Shown here: positions 9,216-17,732 of the stretch, piece after piece
How positions within the stretch are numbered: position 1 is the first letter of the stretch
Layout of the letters: the number at the start of each line of letters is the position of its first letter
Source: Butyrivibrio sp. UBA3740
GTDB taxonomy: Bacteria > Bacillota > Clostridia > Lachnospirales > Lachnospiraceae
Length of the DNA: 64,000 nucleotides
Reading direction: 5' to 3'
Assembly (NCBI GenBank): GCA_002372465.1
Contig: DFGW01000250.1
Span: 1-64,000 of the forward strand
Notes under the pieces: model-generated
The model's database searches: none
What the model saw: the letters and a program-made list of their open reading frames with translations, nothing else
What the model was told of the DNA's origin: nothing
Translations under genes and position numbers: made by a program

Positions 9216-10319
9216 ATGTCTAAAATAATGGTGACCAGATCTTCCATGCCCCCCAAGGAAGAGTATATGGCAGAAATATCATCCATGTGGGAAAACCATT
9301 GGTTGACTAATATGGGGGATAAGCATAAACAGTTACAGGAAAGCCTGTTATCCAGACTTGAAGTGGATAATATTGAGCTTCTTACAAATGGACATATGGC
9401 GTTGGAATTGGTTCTTCAAGCAATGGACTTAAGCGGAGAGGTTATCACTACGCCATATACTTTTATTTCTACAACACATTCTATTGTTCGAAATAATCTA
9501 AAACCGGTGTTTTGCGATATTGATCCGGATGATTATACCATAGATGCAGAAAAGATAGAGAAACTTATTACACCAAGAACATCTGCTATACTTCCGGTTC
9601 ATGTTTATGGAAATATATGCAACATAGGGGCGATTAAGGCAATTGCTGATAAGTACGGACTTAAAGTCATTTATGATGCGGCGCATGCCTTTGATGAAAA
9701 AGTTGATGGTATAGGCGTGGGCAATTTTGGAGATGCTTCATGCTTTAGTTTTCATGCCACTAAGGTCTTTAATACTATTGAAGGTGGAGCAGTAAGTTAT
9801 AAGGATGAAGAGATTGGAAATAAGCTGTACCAGCTAAAGAACTTTGGAATCGAAGATGCAGAGACTATAACCGGTATTGGTGCGAATGCCAAGATGAATG
9901 AATTTTGTGCTGCAATGGGCATATGTAATCTCAGACATCTGGATGGGGAGAAGCTTAAGAGAAAGAATGCTTTTGACAGATATACTGAACGATTGGATGG
10001 AATAAAAGGTATTAGGCTTAATAAGCTGAAACCAAATGTTGAGTATAATTACGCATATTTCCCGATCATAGTAGATCCCAAAGAGTTTGGCATGGATAGA
10101 AATCAGATTCAAAAGAAATTGGCAGATAGGGATATATTCTCCAGAAAGTATTTTTATCCAATTTCAAGTGCCTGTGACTGTTATAAAGACACTTATGATG
10201 TTAATGAAACACCAATAGCTTACGAAATGAGCCAAAAAGTATTGACCTTGCCATTGTATGCAGACCTTGATCTGGATACAGTAGACCTGATATGTGATAT
10301 TATTACAGGAGATACTTGA
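9216..10319 (+). CDS. DegT/DnrJ/EryC1 family sugar aminotransferase (VioA-like)
   Basis: A PLP-dependent nucleotide-sugar aminotransferase of 367 residues. The catalytic lysine is in FHATKVFNTIEGG (K183), and the cofactor aspartate/histidine region is IYDAAHAFDEK. The FHATK form is typical of VioA/dTDP-4-amino-4,6-dideoxyglucose-type 4-aminotransferases, so a 4-amino-4,6-dideoxyhexose is the best guess. ATG 9216 is chosen because GTGAGGG just upstream is a good ribosome site; the frame is open from GTG 9204. No matching 4,6-dehydratase is in the window. It pairs with the next, clearly different, DegT enzyme and the upstream ATP-grasp gene. Confidence 0.87.
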   Translation: MSKIMVTRSSMPPKEEYMAEISSMWENHWLTNMGDKHKQLQESLLSRLEVDNIELLTNGHMALELVLQAMDLSGEVITTPYTFISTTHSIVRNNLKPVFCDIDPDDYTIDAEKIEKLITPRTSAILPVHVYGNICNIGAIKAIADKYGLKVIYDAAHAFDEKVDGIGVGNFGDASCFSFHATKVFNTIEGGAVSYKDEEIGNKLYQLKNFGIEDAETITGIGANAKMNEFCAAMGICNLRHLDGEKLKRKNAFDRYTERLDGIKGIRLNKLKPNVEYNYAYFPIIVDPKEFGMDRNQIQKKLADRDIFSRKYFYPISSACDCYKDTYDVNETPIAYEMSQKVLTLPLYADLDLDTVDLICDIITGDT

Positions 10320-10356
10320 TGAGTATTTATAATTCAGTTAGGAGCTAAGAAGGGTT

Positions 10357-11454
10357 ATGAAGATACCGGTATATAAACCAAGCCTCATCGGCAAAGAAAA
10401 AGAATATGTTATGGACTGTATAGATACAGAATGGATTTCATGGAAAGGTAAATACGGCCCCAGATTTGAAAAAGAGTTTTCAAGCTATATAGGCACACAG
10501 TATGGCCTTGGTGTATTTAACGGAACGGTGGCACTTCATCTTGCTATGCTTACATTAGGAATAGGTGAGGGGGATGAAGTGATTGTTCCAAGCTTTACTT
10601 ATGTGGCATCCGTAAATGCAATAACTTATGTTGGCGGAACACCGGTCTTTGTTGATTCAAAACGAGATAACTGGCAGATGGATCCAGAGGATGTAAAGAA
10701 GAAGATTACTGATAATACAAAGGCCATTATCGTAGTTCATCTTTATGGACATCCTTGTGATATGGATGAACTTGTGGAAATTTGCAAGGAACATGAGTTG
10801 TTCTTGATTGAGGATTGTGCAGAAGCTATTGGTTCAGAGTATAAGGGCAAGAAGGTAGGCTCTTTTGGAGATATGGCCTGCTTTAGTTTCTTTGGAAACA
10901 AAACCATTACAACCGGTGAGGGAGGAATGGTTTTAACCAATGATATCGCACTGTATGAAAGAGCTGCCAGGATAAAGGATCAGGGCAATGCTAAATACAG
11001 AATGTATTGGAGTGATATAGTCGGCTACAATTTCCGAATGACCAATATTCAGGCTGCAATAGGTTGTGCTCAGCTGGAGAACATAGACAAGTTTGTTGAT
11101 AGAAAGATTGAGATTGGTCAAAAGTATAAAGAGGGGTTCAAGGGTCTTCCATTAACTACACTTGAACCTGTGGGAGATGTCAAGCACACCTATTGGATGT
11201 GCTGTGCAATGGTAGATGACGCAGATAAGAGGGATGAGCTTAGAAAATATCTGGAAGAGAAGGGAATTGAAACAAGACCTACCTTTTATCCGGTTCATAC
11301 AATGCCGATGTATTCTCAGAAATACCAGAAACATTCTAATGCAGAGTACATTGCTTATCGTGGAATCAATTTACCAAGTTTTCCTTCAATTACTGAGGAG
11401 GAAATCCAATATGTTATTTCAGCTGTAAAGGACTTCTTTAATGAAAATGCGTAA
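10357..11454 (+). CDS. DegT family sugar aminotransferase (GDP-perosamine-synthase-like)
   Basis: A 365-residue PLP enzyme with LIEDCAEAIGSEYKGKKVGSF and the catalytic lysine in FFGNKTITTGEGG (K182). This form, together with the N-terminal PVYKPSLIGKEKEYV, resembles perosamine synthases and related C4-aminotransferases. Perosamine synthase acts on GDP-4-keto-6-deoxymannose; ManC at 49079 could help supply GDP-mannose, but no GDP-mannose dehydratase is visible here. The ribosome site GGAGCTAAGAAGG lies before ATG 10357. The last 14 bases overlap the next gene. Exact substrate is inference. Confidence 0.87.
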   Translation: MKIPVYKPSLIGKEKEYVMDCIDTEWISWKGKYGPRFEKEFSSYIGTQYGLGVFNGTVALHLAMLTLGIGEGDEVIVPSFTYVASVNAITYVGGTPVFVDSKRDNWQMDPEDVKKKITDNTKAIIVVHLYGHPCDMDELVEICKEHELFLIEDCAEAIGSEYKGKKVGSFGDMACFSFFGNKTITTGEGGMVLTNDIALYERAARIKDQGNAKYRMYWSDIVGYNFRMTNIQAAIGCAQLENIDKFVDRKIEIGQKYKEGFKGLPLTTLEPVGDVKHTYWMCCAMVDDADKRDELRKYLEEKGIETRPTFYPVHTMPMYSQKYQKHSNAEYIAYRGINLPSFPSITEEEIQYVISAVKDFFNENA

Positions 11455-12688
11455 CACCAAGGAATTGACAGTTGCCTTACTTGCTGATGGGTTATATACA
11501 TGGGATGGTGGAACAGATTTTTTATCCAACATCGCATGTATATTACAGTACGCAAATAAAAAAATGGATTATAACATCAGAATGTACTTGGTCTTGCCCA
11601 GAGAGTATCTTCCAATCCGTTTCCTGAGAAAACATATTAAGAAACTGGACCTGAACGAGAAGGCAAATATTGAGAGAGTTACCAGTGTATTTAATGTTTT
11701 GTGCCCTGAGGTTCCTGTAGTTTATTATCGTAAACACATAAAAAAGATATACAACGACCAGGGAAAGAGCCTTGATAAGACACTTCACAGAATAGGTGCT
11801 GATATCTGCTTCCCTATTCTCAGGGACTACTATCCACAACTTAAGACTCCATGGATTGGGTACATAGCAGATTTTCAGGAAAAATATCTTCCTGAGTTAT
11901 TTGACCAGAGAACCCTGGATTATCGTGAATCCAACAGTAAAGAGCAGGTGAAGAATACCAGATTTTTTATAGCAACTTCGCAGTCTGTGAAGGATGATCT
12001 GGAGAAATATTATCCCGGAGACTACAAGGTGTTTGTTCAGCCCTTTGCACCCTTTGCGCCTGACACGTTTATTAACTGCAATGTGGATATATCATCCTAC
12101 AATCTTCCTGAGAAGTATTTCATTATTTCAAACCAGTTTTGGATTCATAAAAACCATATAACTGCCATCAAGGCGCTGAAACTTCTGGTGGATGAAGGTT
12201 ACAGTAATGTGGGATTGGTATGTACAGGAAGAATGTATTCGGATGACAGAGATGGCAAGTATAGCCAAGAACTGGTTGCCTTAGTCAAGGAACTGAATCT
12301 TGAGAAGAATGTTTATTTCGTTGGATTTATTCCAAAGATGGATCAGATTCAGATGATGATGGATTCAGTTGCACTCATTCAACCATCTCTATTTGAGGGA
12401 GATCCCGGAGGCTGCTCTGTTTATAATGCAAATTCATTGATGATACCTTCTATTATGGCAGATACCAGAGTCAATAATGAGGTTGAGGACAATGAATTGA
12501 TTCGGCATTTTAAGGCCAAAGATCCTGAGGACTTAAAGCGGGAAATGAAACAGATGCTGAATCAGGTAAGAGTTAAGCCTTCGAAAGCTGATGTCGAAAG
12601 CCACAATAATAATAATATTCAGGTGTTGGCTGGATTCTATATCGACATGATAGAAACTGCAATAGATAACTACAAGAGTACGGTTTAA
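11441..12688 (+). CDS. Glycosyltransferase family 4 (GT-B)
   Basis: A 415-residue GT-B glycosyltransferase. The C-terminal domain shows KYFIISNQFWIHKNH, LVCTGRM, NVYFVGFIPKMDQIQMMMDSVALIQPSLFEGDPGGCSVYNA, the usual GT4 donor-binding arrangement with the E-x-x-x-G-G loop around residue 325. It uses a nucleotide sugar at the cytoplasmic face to extend a lipid-linked glycan. The start at ATG 11441 overlaps the aminotransferase end by 14 bases, indicating coupling. The aminotransferase directly upstream makes an amino-deoxyhexose donor a reasonable guess only. Confidence 0.85.
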   Translation: MKMRNTKELTVALLADGLYTWDGGTDFLSNIACILQYANKKMDYNIRMYLVLPREYLPIRFLRKHIKKLDLNEKANIERVTSVFNVLCPEVPVVYYRKHIKKIYNDQGKSLDKTLHRIGADICFPILRDYYPQLKTPWIGYIADFQEKYLPELFDQRTLDYRESNSKEQVKNTRFFIATSQSVKDDLEKYYPGDYKVFVQPFAPFAPDTFINCNVDISSYNLPEKYFIISNQFWIHKNHITAIKALKLLVDEGYSNVGLVCTGRMYSDDRDGKYSQELVALVKELNLEKNVYFVGFIPKMDQIQMMMDSVALIQPSLFEGDPGGCSVYNANSLMIPSIMADTRVNNEVEDNELIRHFKAKDPEDLKREMKQMLNQVRVKPSKADVESHNNNNIQVLAGFYIDMIETAIDNYKSTV

Positions 12689-12691
12689 ACA

Positions 12692-13639
12692 ATGAAGAAT
12701 CAGATCAGATATTTAGATAGCTTTTCGCGAGATATTATCTCGAAGAAGTTAGTTGGAAAGATAATTCCTGACAGGGATGGTCAGACAAGTCTCTTTAAGC
12801 ATAAGGTTCCTGATTATGAAGTGGGTGGAGAAATAATAGCTTCCTATCTGGAACGTGGAAGGCCCTTCTCGCTCATTCGCCCAGGTATGGTGGAAATAAG
12901 GGATTGCGCCATCTGGGAGGAAAAACAGTTATTTGGTCGGGAACTTTACCAAAGAAAGGATCTTGCTGAAAACGGATTTAATTCTGCCAATAGAGAACAA
13001 TTTGAAGAGATCTTTCGAAATAGTTTTAGAAATGCCAATATAGTAGCTGCATTTTCCAATATGCCAATAGAGGAATACTTTATAGACGCATATTCCGATA
13101 ATGCGGACGTGATCTGGGATGTGTCCATAGAACCATTTATGGCTAAGAAGCCTTGGACCCAAAGCCTTAAAGGTAAAAAGGTGCTGGTGGTAAGTCCATT
13201 TGCCAGGTATATACCTGACCAGTTTAGAAGGATAAAGGAAATATACTCAGGGCTAGATCTGTTCCCGGAGGATATTGAAATCCTGGCGGTTAATTCCGTG
13301 TGGTATCTTAAAGAGGGTGATTCCGGATTTGGCTCTTGGCTGGAGGCAATGAATTATCTCAAGGACCTCATTCTTAAGCAGGATTTTGATGTGGCACTTC
13401 TTAGTTGCGGAGCCTTTGCTATTGCTCTTGCTGATGAGATAAAGAAAAGCGGAAGGTCAGCGATTCAATATGCCGGTTCTTTACAGATGCTCTTTGGAAT
13501 AATGGGAGAACGCTGGGAAGACTCCGCTATGTATAAACCCTATTTTGAGAATAATGATTCGTGGATCAGGGTCAAACCTGACATGGTGAACATATCAACC
13601 CAAAATGCCAATGAGTTGGATGCCGGTTGTTATTGGTAA
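12692..13639 (+). CDS. GT-D-fold-like protein of polysaccharide loci
   Basis: 315 residues, soluble. An early FSLIRPGMVEIRDC (about residues 50-63) recalls the R-x-G-x-x-E motif of GT-D fold glycosyltransferases. The end, LLSCGAFAIALADEIKKSGRSAIQYAGSLQ followed by LFGIMGERWE, matches the conserved tail of a family widespread in EPS clusters (G-A-x-x-x-x-L-A ... G ... LFGI-G-RW). Members are annotated as hypothetical or putative glycosyltransferases. It follows the GT4 gene after 3 bases. Biochemical function is unproven; the family link is from motif memory. Confidence 0.5.
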   Translation: MKNQIRYLDSFSRDIISKKLVGKIIPDRDGQTSLFKHKVPDYEVGGEIIASYLERGRPFSLIRPGMVEIRDCAIWEEKQLFGRELYQRKDLAENGFNSANREQFEEIFRNSFRNANIVAAFSNMPIEEYFIDAYSDNADVIWDVSIEPFMAKKPWTQSLKGKKVLVVSPFARYIPDQFRRIKEIYSGLDLFPEDIEILAVNSVWYLKEGDSGFGSWLEAMNYLKDLILKQDFDVALLSCGAFAIALADEIKKSGRSAIQYAGSLQMLFGIMGERWEDSAMYKPYFENNDSWIRVKPDMVNISTQNANELDAGCYW

Positions 13640-13657
13640 TAGAAAAGGAAACATGTT

Positions 13658-14935
13658 ATGTCTAAAGAACTTACAACAGTTGGTAAGGCCTTAGGCTTTA
13701 CTGTTGCGCTTACTTTGATCAATTGCATATTGCTCGTGTCATCATATTTGCTGCCAACATCTGCCATGAGGGATCATGTTGCTGACAGTAAGCAGCTGAT
13801 ATTATCGGAAGAACTATATCACAGATGGGACTGGGGATATACAACTACGCAGATCGACGGCCAATCTGAATATGATCTGTATGGAATGGCAATTAATGAA
13901 GACTCCCAGGAGTCAGCTATAGAAAAGGCTATGTTTATGCGATATCCTGACGGCGATGGATTGCCAAGAAATGAAAGTATCCTTGCTTATGCTGACAGAA
14001 TTGATGGCAACTATGACCAAAGAGCCTATACCAGATATTGGAATGGAAGTGTTATGTTCTTAAAAGTACTGCTTCTGTTCTTTAACATTTCCGATATTCG
14101 TATGATAAACTTCATGTTTCAGCTGACTATTTTGCTGATAATTGTGTGTCTTATGGCAAAGAGGAAAATGGAACGTTATGTGGTTCCTTTCATAGCTTCC
14201 ATTATATTTGTAAATCCATTCACCATGGCTTTATCGGTAAAATTCGCTGCTGAGTACGTGCCCATGCTTCTGGCGCTGTTAGTTATTCTGGTATTTGGGG
14301 AACGTATTGACAGATTTGAAGGAGGATGGGATATTTTCTTTGCGTTAGTTGGATCTGTAACTGCGTTTATGTGTATGCTTTCTTTCCCGGGTATCACACT
14401 GGGAATACCTCTTCTTATGTACGTGTGGCACAGGAAGGAGAAAGATGTTATCAAAACAGTGATCCGTTGCTGTCTCTTTTGGGGAGGCGCTTATGGCGTA
14501 ACATGGTTATTGAAATGGGTGATAGGAACCATTACCACGTCATACAATTTCCTGGAGGATGCGTTTGGACAGGTTCTTCTTTATCATAATGAATCATCCA
14601 TATCTATAATTGTTGATCGCCTTATGAGAAATCTGTGGTGCATCTACAATCCTGTATATGTCAGCTTTTTTGTTGCGATGGTTATTTGGGTTTGTATTAT
14701 GGCAGTACGTAGTTCAAAGAATCAGGGTGAAGAGCTGCAATCCGGAAAGGATACAATTGCCGGATATATTCTCATTGCCCTTATTCCGGTTATGATAATT
14801 GTCGCAATGGGAAATGGCTATGCCAATGTTCATTTTTACATGGCCCATAGACATTTTGCCATTTCAGTTTCTGCAGTATTATGCCTGTTACAGGTTTTGA
14901 TTTTTGAAATTAGTAGGAAGAAAGAAAAGAGGTAA
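13658..14935 (+). CDS. Polytopic membrane protein of an EPS-cluster family, unknown function
   Basis: 425 residues. One helix at about residues 10-33 is followed by a large extracytoplasmic loop (about 34-130) containing YHRWDWGYTTTQIDGQSEYDLYG and AYTRYWNGSVMFLKV, then about nine helices. The R-Y-W-N/H-G motif in the first loop is seen in a recurrent family of polysaccharide-locus membrane proteins that I cannot name with certainty; a GT-C or polymerase-associated role is possible. Start ATG 13658 follows an AAAAGGAAAC ribosome site. It sits between the GT-D-like gene and the polymerase-GT4 fusion. Confidence 0.55.
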   Translation: MSKELTTVGKALGFTVALTLINCILLVSSYLLPTSAMRDHVADSKQLILSEELYHRWDWGYTTTQIDGQSEYDLYGMAINEDSQESAIEKAMFMRYPDGDGLPRNESILAYADRIDGNYDQRAYTRYWNGSVMFLKVLLLFFNISDIRMINFMFQLTILLIIVCLMAKRKMERYVVPFIASIIFVNPFTMALSVKFAAEYVPMLLALLVILVFGERIDRFEGGWDIFFALVGSVTAFMCMLSFPGITLGIPLLMYVWHRKEKDVIKTVIRCCLFWGGAYGVTWLLKWVIGTITTSYNFLEDAFGQVLLYHNESSISIIVDRLMRNLWCIYNPVYVSFFVAMVIWVCIMAVRSSKNQGEELQSGKDTIAGYILIALIPVMIIVAMGNGYANVHFYMAHRHFAISVSAVLCLLQVLIFEISRKKEKR

Positions 14936-14945
14936 TCAGTAGGTT

Positions 14946-17732
14946 TTGTTCACGTATAATGAAAAAGAAAATTCCATAACTCTGGCTGAACTGGCCTATT
15001 TGATCTATTTCGCGGTAATGCTGGGTGCAAAAGCAGTTGGCCTGTATGAAGGACAACTGGCTTATAACGTATGTCTGCTGATCGGTGCCGCTTTTTTTGG
15101 TGTGAAAATGCTTCTGACCAAGTATTCCGTAGCAGAGTATTTGGCTATCATTCTGCTACTGGCACTTGGTAGTGTTATCTATCTGTCTTCCGGTGAGAAA
15201 TCACTTTTGATTTTTCTGACTATGATGTTGGGAATGAAAGGTGTATCTGTCTATCGTGTGTTTAAGACCGGTGCTATAATATGGGTTTCAATATTCGTTG
15301 GAATGTATGTCCTTTCGGTTATTGGAGTTATACCCGAAACAGCCTACACAATAGACCGATACGGTTGGCCTCCTATTCTGAGGCATACATTGGGCTATCC
15401 GCACCCCAATACTCTTCATATTACCTATTTTATTCTTACTATCTTTGTGCTTTATTCCTGTAAGAAATTGTCCAGGAAATATGTAACCGCGATAGCTGTT
15501 ATCCTTATGCTGGGGAACGGCTATGTTTTTATGTACTCGCTTAGCAGAAATGGTTTTTATATTACCATCCTTTATATTCTTATACAGTTGTACTTTTTGT
15601 GGCGAAAGACATTCTCTGGATTTGAGAAGGCTGTTATTTATGCTATTTTCCCTTTCTGTGCCATCATTCCTCTTGCAATTCCGTTTATATTAACAGGCGA
15701 TGCATATGAGAATGTAAATAGGATTTTTGCAGGAAGACTTATAATGACCAGGCATTTCCTGACCTATGAGCCGTTGAAACTTTTTGGGATAGAGTCTGTT
15801 CCGATTCCGGAGCCTCATTTTGTAATTGATTCTTCATACGTTTATTTGATCTTCAGATTGGGTATTGTGGCGTATGTTTTGTATTTTGTCGCCATGATTT
15901 TCCAGATACGTCATCTTGTAAAAGAGGAGATGAGAGCTGAGCTGGCAGTTGTTCTTGCACTCACCATTGGCGGAGTTAATGAGACTTACCTCTTTAACCA
16001 GTCTTATAAAAACCTGATCTTTATATTCCTTGGAAGCTTATTTTATATTTCAATCAAATCTCCTTTGAAAAAGCTTCCTAAGGTCCTGGCTGGCGAGCAA
16101 GTTGGATTGAGCCTTGGACAAAAGGTTTGTATAAGTGGTGAGGGAAGAAAGGAGTATAGCGGATCTATCCCGATTAATATTCTGGCTTTTTCAGCTCTTC
16201 TTTTATTACTGGTTGGACTGTTGACCAGTGGAGTTTATGTGGCCACATTTAAGGGACCGCGAGATATTTATCTTCCTGACTACGAAATAAGAAAGGGCGA
16301 CGCTGATGAGGTATATCTTACTACTACAGAAGTCAGAGAACTGAAGAAGCAGGGTGACTTTGTCAGAGGATATGTTGACAGCAGCACTCCGCTTTACAGG
16401 ATGCAGAGAAAAGCCGTGGCTAAGATGGAATATATCAGATACATCTTCAGCTATGGGCTTTGGGGCGGAAGTATTGTCTGCATTGTTTTTCTGTTGTATT
16501 GGGTGGCTCAAAGCAAGGTAAGATATTTCCTTAGAAACAGAAAGATTGGAAGTGATTATAAGGAAAATGTCCTTATAGTTCATAACTACTACAGAATTCC
16601 TGGTGGAGAAGATGTAGTACTTCAAAACGAAAAGGAACTTTTGGAATCTAAGGGGCATAAAGTATTTCTTTATACAAGGAATAATGATGAGTTTAAGGGT
16701 GCGAAGTTAAGCCAGAAGATTTCATTGGCATTTACGGCGGTTTTCAATCCCAAGACATATAGAGATATATGCAGGATCATTGAAAAAGAGAAGATAGATG
16801 TTATCCAGGTTCACAATACTGTGGCGCTTATTAGTCCTGCAGTTTATCTTGCGGGAATAAACAGAGGTGTTCCCGTAGTGCAGACAGTCCACAATTTCAG
16901 GCTCGTTTGTCCAAATGGTCTTTGCTATATAAATGGGCAGGTATGTGAACGTTGCCTTGAACACGGATTAAAGTCTGCTCTTATTCATAACTGCTACAGA
17001 GGGAGTAGATTACAAACTCTGGTTAATGTCCTGGCAATAAAACTTCAGAGATTTCTTCAAACTTACAGATATATCTATTATATTTGTCTGACTGAATTTA
17101 ATAAGGAGAAGCTCCTGACTGTCAGACAGATAAAGGAAGACCACATTTACATTAAACCAAATTTTACTACCATTGACATGGATATTGTGCCATATGCCGA
17201 CAGAAAGAGACAGGTGGTTTATGCCGGTAGGGTTGAGAAGATAAAAGGAATTGATCTTGTCCTTCAGGCGTGGATGAAGCTTGGAGATAAGGCTCCAAAG
17301 CTTATAATATGCGGTTCGGGAGAGCTTGACGAATGGTGCAGAGAATACGTAGAAAATAATGAACTCCGCAATGTAGAACTCCGCGGTCAGGTTCCAAATT
17401 CAGAAGTCAAGAAACTGATCGGGGAATCCATGGCTATGCTTCATTCTACGCAACTTTACGAAGGATTCCCAATGACCATTGCAGAAGCGTATACTTTGGG
17501 AACACCGGTTATTGCTGCGGATATCGGAAATGTCGGGAAGCTTGTTGAAGAAGGCGTTACCGGAACAAAGTTTAAATGTAATTCTGTAGTTGCTATGGCT
17601 AAGGCAGTGGAGCGCTTTGTGGAAAATCCTGTGAAAATACCTACTGAGTATTTGACCAAGTATACTGCAGAGAAAAACTACCAGATGCTAAAGGGAATAT
17701 ATGAGGATATCAGAAAGAGGAACAAACAGTAA
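14946..17732 (+). CDS. O-antigen-polymerase/ligase-like membrane domain fused to a GT4 glycosyltransferase
   Basis: A 928-residue two-part protein. Residues 1 to about 385 are a polytopic domain like O-antigen ligases/polymerases, with RHTLGYPHPNTLH and, in the long late loop, LFGIESVPIPEPHFVIDSSY. Two more helices (about 405-430 and 510-530) bracket a hydrophilic segment. From about residue 540 a complete GT4 domain follows: VLIVHNYYRIPGGEDVV, VVYAGRVEKIKGID, and STQLYEGFPMTIAEAYTLGTPV near the end. The two activities normally sit on separate proteins and on opposite sides of the membrane. The frame is continuous, with no in-frame ATG near the start of the GT4 part and no ribosome site recognised there. 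The start is TTG 14946, after AGAGG at 14929-14933. The end overlaps the next gene by 32 bases. Confidence 0.8.
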   Translation: MFTYNEKENSITLAELAYLIYFAVMLGAKAVGLYEGQLAYNVCLLIGAAFFGVKMLLTKYSVAEYLAIILLLALGSVIYLSSGEKSLLIFLTMMLGMKGVSVYRVFKTGAIIWVSIFVGMYVLSVIGVIPETAYTIDRYGWPPILRHTLGYPHPNTLHITYFILTIFVLYSCKKLSRKYVTAIAVILMLGNGYVFMYSLSRNGFYITILYILIQLYFLWRKTFSGFEKAVIYAIFPFCAIIPLAIPFILTGDAYENVNRIFAGRLIMTRHFLTYEPLKLFGIESVPIPEPHFVIDSSYVYLIFRLGIVAYVLYFVAMIFQIRHLVKEEMRAELAVVLALTIGGVNETYLFNQSYKNLIFIFLGSLFYISIKSPLKKLPKVLAGEQVGLSLGQKVCISGEGRKEYSGSIPINILAFSALLLLLVGLLTSGVYVATFKGPRDIYLPDYEIRKGDADEVYLTTTEVRELKKQGDFVRGYVDSSTPLYRMQRKAVAKMEYIRYIFSYGLWGGSIVCIVFLLYWVAQSKVRYFLRNRKIGSDYKENVLIVHNYYRIPGGEDVVLQNEKELLESKGHKVFLYTRNNDEFKGAKLSQKISLAFTAVFNPKTYRDICRIIEKEKIDVIQVHNTVALISPAVYLAGINRGVPVVQTVHNFRLVCPNGLCYINGQVCERCLEHGLKSALIHNCYRGSRLQTLVNVLAIKLQRFLQTYRYIYYICLTEFNKEKLLTVRQIKEDHIYIKPNFTTIDMDIVPYADRKRQVVYAGRVEKIKGIDLVLQAWMKLGDKAPKLIICGSGELDEWCREYVENNELRNVELRGQVPNSEVKKLIGESMAMLHSTQLYEGFPMTIAEAYTLGTPVIAADIGNVGKLVEEGVTGTKFKCNSVVAMAKAVERFVENPVKIPTEYLTKYTAEKNYQMLKGIYEDIRKRNKQ

